A DNA stretch of 51,583 nt. It comes from an uncultured Eubacteriales bacterium (lineage in GTDB: Bacteria > Bacillota > Clostridia > Oscillospirales > Oscillospiraceae). The notes under the pieces are model-generated. The model was not told where the DNA came from. It searched no databases and worked only from the letters and a program-made list of their open reading frames with translations. Below, in pieces: positions 14,774-23,098 of the stretch (within the stretch, counting starts at the first letter, position 1; every line of letters begins with the position of its first letter). The translations under genes were made by a program, and so were the position numbers. The stretch covers positions 1 through 51,583 of the forward strand of contig USGS01000005.1 in NCBI GenBank assembly GCA_900554275.1, given 5' to 3'.

Positions 14774-17700
14774 GTGTCGTCTCCTCTGTCCGGGCCGCGG
14801 CCCTGTTCTCTTCCTGCTGCAAACGCAGCGCCTCCACCAGCCCTCCGGCGGCGGCCAGCGCCTCCTCCTTGGGCTGCATATACAGCGTCAGCTTCGGCAC
14901 AGCTCCGGCGGACAGCTGCGCGCGGCTTCGGTAGCCCGCCATGGTGCACACCGCCAGCAGCGATGCCGCGTCCATGTGCGGGTCGAAGCTGAACACCAGC
15001 TGCCGCCCCTTCTGTGTAATATCGGTGACGCCCGCTGCCATGGCCGCCGCCCGCAGCAGCGCCACCTGCAGAAGCGCCGTCACCGGCCCGGGCACGTCGC
15101 CGTACCGATCCAGCAGCTCGTCGGTCAGCTCGCTCTCGTCCTCCGCCGTCCGCAGCGCGGCGATGCGGCGGTACAGATCCATCCGCTGTTCCGGCGCGGG
15201 CACATAGCTCTCCGGGATATAGGCCGCCACCGTCAGGTCCGCCGAGCACTCCACCCGGGCGGGCACGGCCTTGCCCTGCTGCTCCAGCACCGCGTCGTTC
15301 AGCAGCTTCAGATACATGTCGTAGCCCACGGACATCATATACCCCGACTGCTCCGGCCCAAGCAGGTTGCCCGCGCCCCGTATCTCCAGGTCGCGCATGG
15401 CGATCTTGAACCCGGAGCCGAACTCCACATATTCCCGTATGGCCGTCAGCCGCTTGGCCGCCACCTCCGTCAGCACCTTTCCGGTACGGTACGTCAGATA
15501 GGCGTAGGCCCGCCGTGCGCTGCGCCCGATACGTCCCCGTATCTGGTGCAGCTGGCTCAGACCCATGTTGTCCGCGTCCTCGATGATCAGCGTGTTCACG
15601 TTGGGGATGTCGATGCCCGTCTCGATGATGGTGGTGCACACCAGCACGTCGATGTCGCCCTCAGCCATCCGTCCCATGACCCGGCTCAGCTCGCCCTCGG
15701 ACATCTTTCCATGGGCCGTCTCCACCACCGCGCCATCGCCCAGCAGCTCCCGCAGCCGCCGGGCCGTGGTGTCGATGGTCTCCACCCGGTTGTGCAGGTA
15801 GTAGGCCTGCCCGCCCCGGTCCAGCTCCCGCCGCAGCGCCTCCGCCACGATGCCCCAGTCGTGCTCCAGCACGTAGGTCTGCACCGGCTGCCGGTCCTGT
15901 GGCGGCTGCTCAATGGTGCTCATGTCGCGGATACCGCTCAGGGCCATGTTCAGCGTCCGGGGGATGGGCGTGGCGCTGAGGGTCAGCGTGTCCACCTGCT
16001 TTGTCCGCTCCCGGAGCTTTTCCTTGTGGGTCACGCCGAAGCGCTGCTCCTCGTCGATGATCAGCAGTCCCAGATCCCTGAACTCCAGATCCTTGCTCAG
16101 CAGCTTGTGGGTGCCGATGAGCAGGTCCACCCGGCCCTCCTTCACCCGCTGCAATATCTCCTTCTCCTGCTTGGGTGTGCGGAAGCGGGACAGCACCTCC
16201 ACCGTCACCGGAAAGGCCCGAAACCGCGCCGCTGCCGTGGCATAGTGCTGCTGTGCCAGCACGGTGGTGGGCACGAGGATCGCCGCCTGCTTGCCGTCCA
16301 GAATACACTTCATGGCCGCCCGCAGGGCCACCTCCGTCTTGCCGTAGCCTACGTCGCCGCACAGCAGGCGGTCCATAGGCACAGGCTTCTCCATATCCCT
16401 CTTTATATCCCGTACGGCCGCAAGCTGATCCTCCGTCTCCGTGTAGTCGAAGGCGTCCTCAAACTCCTGCTGCCACGGGCTGTCCGGGGAGAAGGCGTGT
16501 CCTCCCAGCCGCTGCCGCTGGGCATACAGCCGGATCAGCCCCTCCGCCAGGTCCTTGGCCGCGGCCTTGGCCCGGCGGGTAGTCTTGGCCCACTGGTCGC
16601 CGGACAGCTTGTTTAGCCGCGCCTTCTCCGCCTCCTCGCCGCCGCCGATGTACTTGCTCACCAGATCCAGCGACGTAGCGGGGACGTATAGGCAGTCACT
16701 CCCCGCGTAGTTGATCTTGATATAATCCTTCTCCACGCCGTCCACCGGCAGCCGGATCATCCCGGCGAACCGTCCGATGCCGTGGTGTACGTGTACCACC
16801 AGGTCGCCCACCGACAGGTCGGCGTAGCTCATGATCCGCTGGCGGCTGTCGCTCTTGGCCGCCCTGGGCCTTGCTTTCCGGCCCGACAGGCTGCGGGTCA
16901 GCTGGCCCTCCGTCAGCACCGCCAGCTTCAGCGCCGGCCACTCGCTGCCGGCGCTCAGCGCCCCCAGCGCAATGATGACCTCCCCGGGCCGGGGCGTCCG
17001 CTGTCCGTCCAGCGCCAGGGCTGCCGGGATGTCCCGCTGCTGCAGCAGCTCCTGCATATTGCGGCAGCGCACCTCGCCGCCGCACAGCACCAGCACGCCG
17101 CAGCCGCTGCTTCGGTAATGCTCAATGTCCCCGGCGGCGGTGTCCAGACTGCCGCCGTAGCCCGCCAGCTGCTTGGCCGCGATGTCCAGCAGCAGCCTGG
17201 GCGGCAGCAGATACCGGCTGGTGGGCAGGCTCTCCAACTGGCACACCGGGAAGCGGCCCAGCGCCGATTCCAGATCGCCCTCCGTCATCATCAGGTCGCC
17301 GAAGGCCGCGGCCATCACGCCGCCCTCCGCGGCGGCGGTCACGTCCTGCCGCAGCTGCCACAGCGATGCCCGCAGCGCTTCCTGCACCCGGCCCGCCTCG
17401 CTGACGCACACGATGGCGTCCGGCGGGAGATAGTCAAAGGCCGTGGCCTTTTCCGGATACACCGCCGCCATATAGCGGTCACCGCCGGTGGGCATCGCAC
17501 CCTGCCGCAGCAGCGCCGCGTCGCTCTCCAGCCGCTGGCGCAGCGCACCGTGCTCCTTCTTCAGCCGCTTGGCCGCCTCCTCGATGCGCTCCGCCGCCTG
17601 GGCGGCGCTGTCCGCCGTCCGGCAGGGCAGCAGCTCCGACGCGGGCAGCACCGTCAGCGCATGGCGGTTCTTCACCCGCCGCTGGGTGTTCACGGCGAAG

Positions 17701-18308
17701 TCGCCCATGCTGTCCAGCTCGTCATCGAAGAACTCACACCGCACCGGCTGCTCCGCATCCGGCGGGAACACATCCAAAATGCCGCCCCGCACCGCGAACT
17801 GCCCCGGGCCTTCCACCTGGTCGCACCGGCTGTATCCGGCGGCGGCGAGATGCCCGGCCAGCGCCGTCACATCGTACTGCCTGCCCACCTCCAGCGTAAA
17901 GGCGGCGTTCTCCAGCACCTCTTGTGGGATGCACCGCTGCACCATGCCGTCTACGGCGGCTACCACGATGGCCGCGCCGCCCGCCATGCGGTGCAGCGCC
18001 GCCAGCCGGCTGTTCTCCCACTGGCGGCTGTACGCGCCGGGCCGCAGCTGCAATTCCCGGGCGGGCAGCATCACCGGCGTCTGCCCCGTCAGGGCCGCCA
18101 GATCCGCCGCCTGCCGCCGGGCCTCCTTCTCGTCGGCGCACAGCACCAACACCGGCCGCCCGGCCTCCGCCAGCACCGCCGCCGTCACCATGGCCCGGTG
18201 AACGGGGGCGAGCCCCGTCACGGCGGCGCACCGCTCCCGCCCCGTCAGGGCCTGTGTCAGCTCCCGTATCTGGGGCAGCGACCGTATCTCCTCCACCAAT
18301 CCGCGCAA
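14763..18308 (-). CDS. mfd: Transcription-repair coupling factor Mfd
   Basis: 1181 residues from a TTG at 18308, chosen because AAGGAGGTGAGCCC sits directly before it; an ATG 33 bp upstream has no ribosome site. The order is UvrB-like N-terminal half, CarD-like RNA polymerase interaction domain (SVGDLVVHVHHGIGRFAGM), then RecG-like translocase with Walker A LLCGDVGYGKTEVALRA, Walker B LLIIDEEQRFG, motif III TLSATPIPRTL and QIRGRIGRSARRAYAYL. The C-terminal TRCF domain is present. Mfd removes stalled RNA polymerase at lesions and recruits UvrA. It follows pth by 105 bp and overlaps the foldase-like gene by 11 bp. Confidence 0.98.
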   Translation of the reverse strand: MRGLVEEIRSLPQIRELTQALTGRERCAAVTGLAPVHRAMVTAAVLAEAGRPVLVLCADEKEARRQAADLAALTGQTPVMLPARELQLRPGAYSRQWENSRLAALHRMAGGAAIVVAAVDGMVQRCIPQEVLENAAFTLEVGRQYDVTALAGHLAAAGYSRCDQVEGPGQFAVRGGILDVFPPDAEQPVRCEFFDDELDSMGDFAVNTQRRVKNRHALTVLPASELLPCRTADSAAQAAERIEEAAKRLKKEHGALRQRLESDAALLRQGAMPTGGDRYMAAVYPEKATAFDYLPPDAIVCVSEAGRVQEALRASLWQLRQDVTAAAEGGVMAAAFGDLMMTEGDLESALGRFPVCQLESLPTSRYLLPPRLLLDIAAKQLAGYGGSLDTAAGDIEHYRSSGCGVLVLCGGEVRCRNMQELLQQRDIPAALALDGQRTPRPGEVIIALGALSAGSEWPALKLAVLTEGQLTRSLSGRKARPRAAKSDSRQRIMSYADLSVGDLVVHVHHGIGRFAGMIRLPVDGVEKDYIKINYAGSDCLYVPATSLDLVSKYIGGGEEAEKARLNKLSGDQWAKTTRRAKAAAKDLAEGLIRLYAQRQRLGGHAFSPDSPWQQEFEDAFDYTETEDQLAAVRDIKRDMEKPVPMDRLLCGDVGYGKTEVALRAAMKCILDGKQAAILVPTTVLAQQHYATAAARFRAFPVTVEVLSRFRTPKQEKEILQRVKEGRVDLLIGTHKLLSKDLEFRDLGLLIIDEEQRFGVTHKEKLRERTKQVDTLTLSATPIPRTLNMALSGIRDMSTIEQPPQDRQPVQTYVLEHDWGIVAEALRRELDRGGQAYYLHNRVETIDTTARRLRELLGDGAVVETAHGKMSEGELSRVMGRMAEGDIDVLVCTTIIETGIDIPNVNTLIIEDADNMGLSQLHQIRGRIGRSARRAYAYLTYRTGKVLTEVAAKRLTAIREYVEFGSGFKIAMRDLEIRGAGNLLGPEQSGYMMSVGYDMYLKLLNDAVLEQQGKAVPARVECSADLTVAAYIPESYVPAPEQRMDLYRRIAALRTAEDESELTDELLDRYGDVPGPVTALLQVALLRAAAMAAGVTDITQKGRQLVFSFDPHMDAASLLAVCTMAGYRSRAQLSAGAVPKLTLYMQPKEEALAAAGGLVEALRLQQEENRAAARTEETTHEK

Positions 18309-18413
18309 GGGCTCACCTCCTTCCGTGTCCTTCAGGTTCATTCCAATATTTTTACGGCTTCGGGCTTTGAAGTTTCCAAACCCCTTTCAAGCTCCTTCAA
18401 GAAATTTCAACGT

Positions 18414-19007
18414 TCAGTTGTAGCGGTTCATCGCTTTTTCAGGCCCGTTTTCAACCAAATACAGTGCAGCCTCCGCCGCCCGGTCCAGCGCCTCCCGCAG
18501 CGTTTTGGCCTCCTGTCCCGTGGGCTTGCCGATGACCCAGTCGATCATCTCGTGGTCGGGGTGCTCCGGCATCCCCACACCCACCTTGATCCGGGGAAAA
18601 GCGTCTGTACCAAGGTGCTGGATGATGTTCTTCAGCCCGTTGTGCCCTCCGGCCGACCCGCTCTTGCGGATACGCAGCTTGCCCACCGGCAGCGACACGT
18701 CGTCGGAGATGACCAGCACATGATCCGCCGGCACTTTGTAAAACCGGGCCGCCTCGCCCACGGACTCGCCGGACAGGTTCATGTACGTCTGGGGCTTCAT
18801 CACCAATATCTTATTCCCGTTTTTCTCCAAAATACCCGTCCAAGCCTTAAATCTCAGCTTGGAAAGTTTGAAATGTTCCATCTCCATCAGGCTGTCCAGC
18901 GCCAGCCAACCCATGTTGTGCCGGGTGCTTTCGTACTGCTTGCCCGGGTTTCCCAGGCCCACCAGTATCCAGCTCACGCCGCCGGAATTGCTTCTGTTAA
19001 AAAACAA
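18414..19007 (-). CDS. pth: Peptidyl-tRNA hydrolase
   Basis: 197 residues from a TTG at 19007, 9 bases after AGGAGG. Conserved blocks are WILVGLGNPGKQYESTRHN (with the substrate Asn and catalytic His), MKPQTYMNLSGESV, and HVLVISDDVSLPVGKLRIR plus GSAGGHNGLKNI, which supply the catalytic Asp and the tRNA-binding Asn. It recycles peptidyl-tRNA that drops off the ribosome. The order prs-pth-mfd is conserved in Firmicutes. The unusual N-terminal leader FFNRSNSGGVS before the first strand makes it slightly longer than typical. Confidence 0.97.
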   Translation of the reverse strand: MFFNRSNSGGVSWILVGLGNPGKQYESTRHNMGWLALDSLMEMEHFKLSKLRFKAWTGILEKNGNKILVMKPQTYMNLSGESVGEAARFYKVPADHVLVISDDVSLPVGKLRIRKSGSAGGHNGLKNIIQHLGTDAFPRIKVGVGMPEHPDHEMIDWVIGKPTGQEAKTLREALDRAAEAALYLVENGPEKAMNRYN

Positions 19008-19027
19008 GGCCCTCGCCTCCTTCTGCC

Positions 19028-19059
19028 GAAATAAAAGGGGACTGCAAACGCAGTCCCCT
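19028..19059 (-). terminator. Terminator after prs
   Basis: On the minus strand a perfect 10-bp stem AGGGGACTGC / GCAGTCCCCT (arms 19050-19059 and 19036-19045) with a 4-nt loop is followed by TTTTATTT. It lies between prs and pth. Confidence 0.88.
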
Positions 19060-19060
19060 C

Positions 19061-19069
19061 AGTATACCA
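19061..19069 (-). promoter_or_regulatory. Extended -10 promoter for pth-mfd, overlapping the prs terminator
   Basis: On the minus strand TGGTATACT (19061-19069) is an extended -10; the -35 position holds only TTTCCA (19084-19089). Transcription would start inside the upstream arm of the prs terminator, so the pth transcript would not re-form that hairpin intact. Confidence 0.6.
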
Positions 19070-19092
19070 CATTCTTCTCCGTTTGGAAAGGC

Positions 19093-20052
19093 TCAGTTGA
19101 ACAGCTTGGCGATGGAGATCTCCTGATAGATGCGCTCGATGGCCTCGGCGAACATGGGCGCAACAGACAGATACTTGATCTTTTCACAGCCTTCACCCAT
19201 GGACTCGGGAATGGTGTTCAGCAGGGCCACCTCCTTGATGACGCTGCTGCTCAGGCGCTCCAGTGCCGGGCCGGACAGCACGCCGTGGCTGGCGCAGGCG
19301 TACACGCTCTTCGCGCCGCCCACCTCCACGATGGCCTTGGCCGCGTTGCAGATAGAGCCGGCGGTGTCGATCATGTCATCAAACAGGATGCAGTCCTTGC
19401 CCTCCACGTCGCCGATCACGTTCATGACCTCGCACTGGTTGGCCTTCTGGCGGCGCTTGTCCACAATGGCCAGACCCATGTGCAGCTTTTGGGCGAAGGT
19501 GCGGGCACGGGCCACGCTGCCCACGTCGGGGGACACCACCACCATGTCCTCGCACCTCTCGCCGAACTTCTTGGCATAGTAGTCCACGAACACCGGGTTG
19601 CCCAGCAGGTTGTCCACGGGGATGTCGAAGAAGCCCTGGATCTGGCTGGCGTGGAGATCCATGGTCAGCACCCGGTCAGCACCGGAGGCGGTGAGCATAT
19701 TGGCCACCAGCTTGGCGGAGATGGGATCGCGGCTCTTGGCCTTGCGGTCCTGACGGGCGTAGCCGAAATAGGGGATCACGGCGGTGACACGGCCGGCGCT
19801 GGCGCGCTTGCAGGCGTCGATCATAATGAGCAGCTCCATCAGGCTGTCATTGACGGGCTTGCAGGTGGAGTTGATGAGGAACACGTCGCTGCCGCGGACG
19901 CTCTCATACAGGGATACGGAGGCCTCGCCGTCGGCGAAGCTCTTGACCTCCGCCTCGCCCAGCTTGATCCCGATGATCTTGCAGATCTCCTGGGCCAGCG
20001 CGGGGTTGGCATTGCCGGTGAAGATCTTCATGTCCTTGCCGTGAGAAATCAT
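19093..20052 (-). CDS. prs: Ribose-phosphate pyrophosphokinase (PRPP synthetase)
   Basis: 319 residues, class I size. Visible blocks: KIFTGNANPALAQEICKIIG, SFADGEASVSLYESVRG, IPYFGYARQDRKAKSRDPIS (ATP-binding flexible region), LTMDLHASQIQGFFDIPVDN, VVVSPDVGSVARAR and the ribose-5-phosphate loop CILFDDMIDTAGSI. It makes PRPP for purine, pyrimidine, His, Trp and NAD synthesis. The loop reads FDDMIDTAGS where VDDMIDTAGT is usual, a conservative change. The ribosome site before ATG 20052 is weak (GAGAG); an internal ATG at 20031 is an alternative. Upstream lies a leader with a strong terminator, a short ORF and a palindrome, described separately. Confidence 0.97.
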   Translation of the reverse strand: MISHGKDMKIFTGNANPALAQEICKIIGIKLGEAEVKSFADGEASVSLYESVRGSDVFLINSTCKPVNDSLMELLIMIDACKRASAGRVTAVIPYFGYARQDRKAKSRDPISAKLVANMLTASGADRVLTMDLHASQIQGFFDIPVDNLLGNPVFVDYYAKKFGERCEDMVVVSPDVGSVARARTFAQKLHMGLAIVDKRRQKANQCEVMNVIGDVEGKDCILFDDMIDTAGSICNAAKAIVEVGGAKSVYACASHGVLSGPALERLSSSVIKEVALLNTIPESMGEGCEKIKYLSVAPMFAEAIERIYQEISIAKLFN

Positions 20053-20102
20053 GGTCGTACTCTCGCTTTCTATCCGTTTTTGGTTTGTGGATGATATATA
20101 TG

Positions 20103-20120
20103 GAAACAGACGGCTGTTTC
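20103..20120. repeat. 18-bp inverted repeat upstream of prs
   Basis: GAAACAG, 4 bases, CTGTTTC: a perfect 7-bp inverted repeat 51 bp before the prs start. On the minus strand a possible second promoter, GTGAAA-17-TATATA, would have this palindrome in its spacer, so it could be an operator; it could equally be a small mRNA hairpin. Confidence 0.6.
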
Positions 20121-20144
20121 ACGCGAAGGGGAAGACGGATCGTT

Positions 20145-20209
20145 AAAAAGAAAACAAAAAACCGTCCCGCTGCACCGGCGCATCAAAGCGCGGCGGACAG
20201 CGCGGACGG
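20145..20209 (-). terminator. Strong terminator in the prs leader (candidate attenuator)
   Basis: On the minus strand the arms pair as CCGTCC/GGACGG, then CGCTG/CAGCG, an internal loop, CGG/CCG and GCGC/GCGC around a 6-nt loop, followed by TTTTTTG, TTTTC and TTTTT. It stands about 95 nt before the prs ATG, with an extended -10 promoter upstream and no other complete gene between, so transcription of prs from that promoter must read through it. Confidence 0.82.
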
Positions 20210-20278
20210 CAGCGATCCCCCGGATACGAGGGCACGGTCGCGGACGATATGCACCTTGCTGCGGCTGACAATGCCCAT
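20183..20278 (-). CDS. Candidate 31-residue leader peptide in the prs leader
   Basis: ATG at 20278, stop TGA at 20183-20185; starts MGIVSRSKVHIVRDRALVSG and ends SLPSALSAAL. It follows AAAGGGGGTG, a fair ribosome site, and lies about 25 nt after the predicted start from the extended -10 promoter at 20311. Its stop codon falls in the loop of the leader terminator, so a ribosome finishing the ORF would cover the 5' arm and block the hairpin. No single amino acid dominates enough to suggest the sensed signal. It could be a chance ORF; the evidence is position only. Confidence 0.4.
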   Translation of the reverse strand: MGIVSRSKVHIVRDRALVSGGSLPSALSAAL

Positions 20279-20310
20279 CGGCACGCACCCCCTTTCCTGT
20301 ACTGCCCCCT

Positions 20311-20319
20311 ATTATAGCA
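20311..20319 (-). promoter_or_regulatory. Extended -10 promoter of the prs leader
   Basis: On the minus strand TGCTATAAT (20311-20319) is a perfect extended -10; the -35 region is poor. The start would be near 20304. The stretch 20320-20470, between this promoter and the divergent trmL promoter, is A/T-rich and shows no gene. Confidence 0.65.
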
Positions 20320-20470
20320 GGTTTACTGAGAAAATCCAGTATTTTTCCCGTTTTTTTCGGCAATAATTTTTTCGCCGTCCTTTTCCACAACTGCGTCCGC
20401 AGTTTGTTCGGCAAATTGCCGGCATTTTTCATGTTTCTGATAAATATAGGGCATTTTTCCTATTTTATAG

Positions 20471-20499
20471 TTGCATTTTCCTTTTCACTGCATTACAAT
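20471..20499 (+). promoter_or_regulatory. Promoter of trmL (possibly the trmL-pgk-tpiA-gpmI unit)
   Basis: TTGCAT (20471-20476), 17 bases, TACAAT (20494-20499). No terminator is visible between trmL and pgk, so this may also drive the glycolytic genes. Confidence 0.7.
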
Positions 20500-20532
20500 A
20501 GGCAGGTATCTGGAAAAGGAGTTGGGCCGCGT

Positions 20533-21030
20533 ATGCTGCATATCGTGCTGGTAGAACCTGAAATACCCCAGAATTGCGGCAACATCGCCCGCACCTGCGC
20601 CGCCACCGGCAGCAGCCTTCACCTGATCCGCCCCCTGGGCTTCGACATCTCTGACCGTGCCGTCAAGCGGGCCGGGCTGGACTACTGGCATCTGGTGGAC
20701 GTGTACGACTACGACGGGCTGGACGATTTTTTCCGCCGCAATCCCCAGGCGTCGGAGAATATGTGGCTGGCCACCACCAAAGCGCCCCGGGACTACACCC
20801 GGGCTGCCTTTTCGCCGGATTGCTGGCTGGTGTTCGGCAAGGAGACGGCGGGCCTGCCGGAGGACTTCCGCATGGCCCACTATGACCGCTGCCTCCGTCT
20901 GCCCATGCGCCCGGAGGCCCGCAGTCTGAATTTGAGCAATTCCGTGGCCATCCTCACCTACGAGGCCCTGCGTCAAAGCGGCTTTCCCGGCCTGTCCGGC
21001 GCAGGCGAGATGGCGGAACATACACCATAA
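20533..21030 (+). CDS. trmL: tRNA (cytidine/uridine-34 2'-O)-methyltransferase TrmL (SPOUT family)
   Basis: 165 residues, the size of single-domain TrmL. The start MLHIVLVEPEIPQNCGNIAR is diagnostic; the trefoil-knot SAM site is formed by LVFGKETAGLPED, LRLPMRPEARSLNLSNSVAI and the final TYEALRQ helix. It methylates the wobble ribose of tRNA-Leu isoacceptors. ATG at 20533 is 11 bases after GGAG, a long gap, but the N-terminus matches the family exactly. It precedes pgk by 32 bp on the same strand; no functional link is implied. Confidence 0.93.
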   Translation: MLHIVLVEPEIPQNCGNIARTCAATGSSLHLIRPLGFDISDRAVKRAGLDYWHLVDVYDYDGLDDFFRRNPQASENMWLATTKAPRDYTRAAFSPDCWLVFGKETAGLPEDFRMAHYDRCLRLPMRPEARSLNLSNSVAILTYEALRQSGFPGLSGAGEMAEHTP

Positions 21031-21062
21031 ACCGTGATTTTTATGCGAGAGGAGCGTTTCGT

Positions 21063-22256
21063 ATGAATTACAACAAAAAGACCATCCGCGACGTGGACGT
21101 CGCCGGCAAGAAGATCCTGCTGCGCTGCGATTTCAACGTGCCCCAGGATAAGGAGACGGGCGCTATCACCAGCGACAAGCGCATCGTGGCGGCGCTGCCC
21201 ACCATCCGGTATCTGCTGGAGCGGAACGCGGCGGTCATCGCCTGCTCCCACCTGGGCAAGCCCAAGGGTGAGTGGAAGAGCAAGCTGACCCTCGCCCCCG
21301 TGGCGGAGCGTCTCAGCCAGCTGCTGGGCCGGGAGGTCATCTTTGCCAAGGACATCGTGGGCGAGGACGCCAAGGCCAAGGCTGCGGCGCTGCAGGGCGG
21401 CCAGATCATGCTGCTGGAGAACCTGCGCTTCGACCCCCGTGAGGAGAAGAACGACCCCGCCTTTGCCAAGGAGCTGGCGGATATGGCGGAGCTGTACGTG
21501 TCCGATGCCTTCGGCACGGTCCACCGCGCCCACGCCTCCACCGCCGGCGTAGCGGCCTACCTGCCCGCCGTGTCCGGCCTGCTGGTGGCCAAGGAGCTGG
21601 AGGTCATGGGCGGCGCGCTGAACGACCCCAAGCGCCCCTTCGTGGCGGTGCTGGGCGGCGCCAAGGTCAGCGACAAGATCGGCGTCATCAACAACCTGCT
21701 GGATAAGGCCGACACCGTTATCATCGGCGGCGGCATGGCCTACACCTTTGCCAAGGCCCAGGGCGGCAGCATCGGCAAGAGCCTGTGCGAAAACGACAAG
21801 CTGGACTACGCCCTGGATATGCTCGAAAAGGCCAGGAAGAACGGCGTGCAGCTGCTGCTGCCCACGGACACCGTGGCGGCGGACGACTTCTCCAACGACG
21901 CCCACCGCCAGGTGGTCAGCACCATGGCCATCCCCGAGGGCTGGGAGGGCATGGACATCGGCCCGGACACCATCCAGACCTTCTGCGGCGCGGTGCGCGG
22001 CGCGGGCACGGTGGTGTGGAACGGCCCGATGGGCGTGTTTGAGTTCGACAACTTCGCCGCCGGTACTCGGGCCATGGCCCAGGCGCTGGCCGACAGCGGC
22101 GCCATCACCATCGTGGGCGGCGGCGACAGCGCCGCGGCGGTGGAGCAGATGGGCTTTGCCGACAGGATCACCCACATCAGCACCGGCGGCGGCGCGTCTC
22201 TGGAGTTCCTGGAGGGGCTGGAGCTGCCCGGCGTGGCCTGCCTGCTGGACAAATAA
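21063..22256 (+). CDS. pgk: Phosphoglycerate kinase
   Basis: 397 residues, normal length. Substrate loop KILLRCDFNVPQD (residues 15-27), basic patch SHLGKPKGEW, LENLRFDPREEKNDPAFAKE, hinge VLGGAKVSDKIGVINNLLDK, and nucleotide site VWNGPMGVFEFDNF with IVGGGDSAAAVEQ. It transfers phosphate from 1,3-bisphosphoglycerate to ADP, the first substrate-level ATP of glycolysis. ATG follows GAGAGGAG. First of three consecutive glycolytic genes; gapA, which often precedes pgk in Firmicutes, is absent here. Confidence 0.98.
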   Translation: MNYNKKTIRDVDVAGKKILLRCDFNVPQDKETGAITSDKRIVAALPTIRYLLERNAAVIACSHLGKPKGEWKSKLTLAPVAERLSQLLGREVIFAKDIVGEDAKAKAAALQGGQIMLLENLRFDPREEKNDPAFAKELADMAELYVSDAFGTVHRAHASTAGVAAYLPAVSGLLVAKELEVMGGALNDPKRPFVAVLGGAKVSDKIGVINNLLDKADTVIIGGGMAYTFAKAQGGSIGKSLCENDKLDYALDMLEKARKNGVQLLLPTDTVAADDFSNDAHRQVVSTMAIPEGWEGMDIGPDTIQTFCGAVRGAGTVVWNGPMGVFEFDNFAAGTRAMAQALADSGAITIVGGGDSAAAVEQMGFADRITHISTGGGASLEFLEGLELPGVACLLDK

Positions 22257-22305
22257 GCGCATACTTCCCATTTATTATATATGAAAGACAGAGGAGTAAA
22301 CAGTT

Positions 22306-23079
22306 ATGAATCGCAGATACCGTAAGACCATTATCGCCGGCAACTGGAAGATGAACAAGACCGCCACCGAGACGAAGAAGTTCGCCGAGGAGCTGAAGGC
22401 CCTGCTGCCCAAGGCCAAGTGGTGCGACATTGTGGTGTGTGTCCCCACCGCCAACATCTCCACCGCCATCAAGGCGTTCAAGGACGCCCGCGTGTCCGTG
22501 GGCGCGCAGAACGTGTTCTATGAGAAGTCCGGCGCGTACACCGGTGAGGTGTCCGCCGATATGCTGAAGGATCTGGGCGTGAAGTACGTCATCATCGGCC
22601 ACTCCGAGCGCCGTCAGTACTTCGGCGAGACGGATTTCACCGTGAACCGCAAGGTGCTGGCCGCCCTGGAGGCCGGGCTGCACCCCATCATCTGCGTGGG
22701 CGAGACGCTGGAGCAGCGTGAGCTGGGCATCACCATGGAGCTCATCGCCCTGCAGGTCAAGTCCGCTTTGGCCGGCGTGCCCGCCGAGAAGCTGCGCAAG
22801 TGCGTCATCGCCTACGAGCCGGTGTGGGCCATCGGCACGGGCAAGACCGCCACCGCCGAGCAGGCCGCCGAGGTCTGCACCTTCATCCGCACCACCGTGC
22901 GCCATCTGTACGGCGCGCGTATCGCCCGCTCCATCACCATCCAGTACGGCGGCTCCATGAAGCCCGCCAACGCGGCGGAGCTGCTGGGCCAGCCCGACAT
23001 CGATGGCGGTCTTATCGGCGGCGCGGCGCTGAACGCGGCGGACTTTGTGGAGATCATCAACGCGGCCAACCAGGACTGA
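22306..23079 (+). CDS. tpiA: Triosephosphate isomerase
   Basis: 257 residues. Catalytic residues are recognisable: Lys in IIAGNWKMNKTA (residue about 14), His in IIGHSERRQYFGE, Glu in AYEPVWAIGTGKTA (loop 6), and the phosphate site YGGSMKPANAAELL and GGLIGGAAL. It interconverts dihydroxyacetone phosphate and glyceraldehyde-3-phosphate. ATG follows AGAGGAG, 49 bp after pgk. Part of the pgk-tpiA-gpmI operon. Confidence 0.98.
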   Translation: MNRRYRKTIIAGNWKMNKTATETKKFAEELKALLPKAKWCDIVVCVPTANISTAIKAFKDARVSVGAQNVFYEKSGAYTGEVSADMLKDLGVKYVIIGHSERRQYFGETDFTVNRKVLAALEAGLHPIICVGETLEQRELGITMELIALQVKSALAGVPAEKLRKCVIAYEPVWAIGTGKTATAEQAAEVCTFIRTTVRHLYGARIARSITIQYGGSMKPANAAELLGQPDIDGGLIGGAALNAADFVEIINAANQD

Positions 23080-23098
23080 AGCGCCAAGGAGGTTCGGC

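Noticed and set aside
20053..20320. PRPP or purine riboswitch, or PurR box, before prs
   Set aside because: No conserved core of a known purine, PRPP or guanidine-class aptamer and no PurR-box pair could be found; only the hairpin, the short ORF and the palindrome are visible.
20070..20432. 120-codon minus-strand frame and a 93-codon plus-strand frame in the prs-trmL gap
   Set aside because: Neither has a usable ribosome site or coherent composition, and both run across promoters and the leader terminator.
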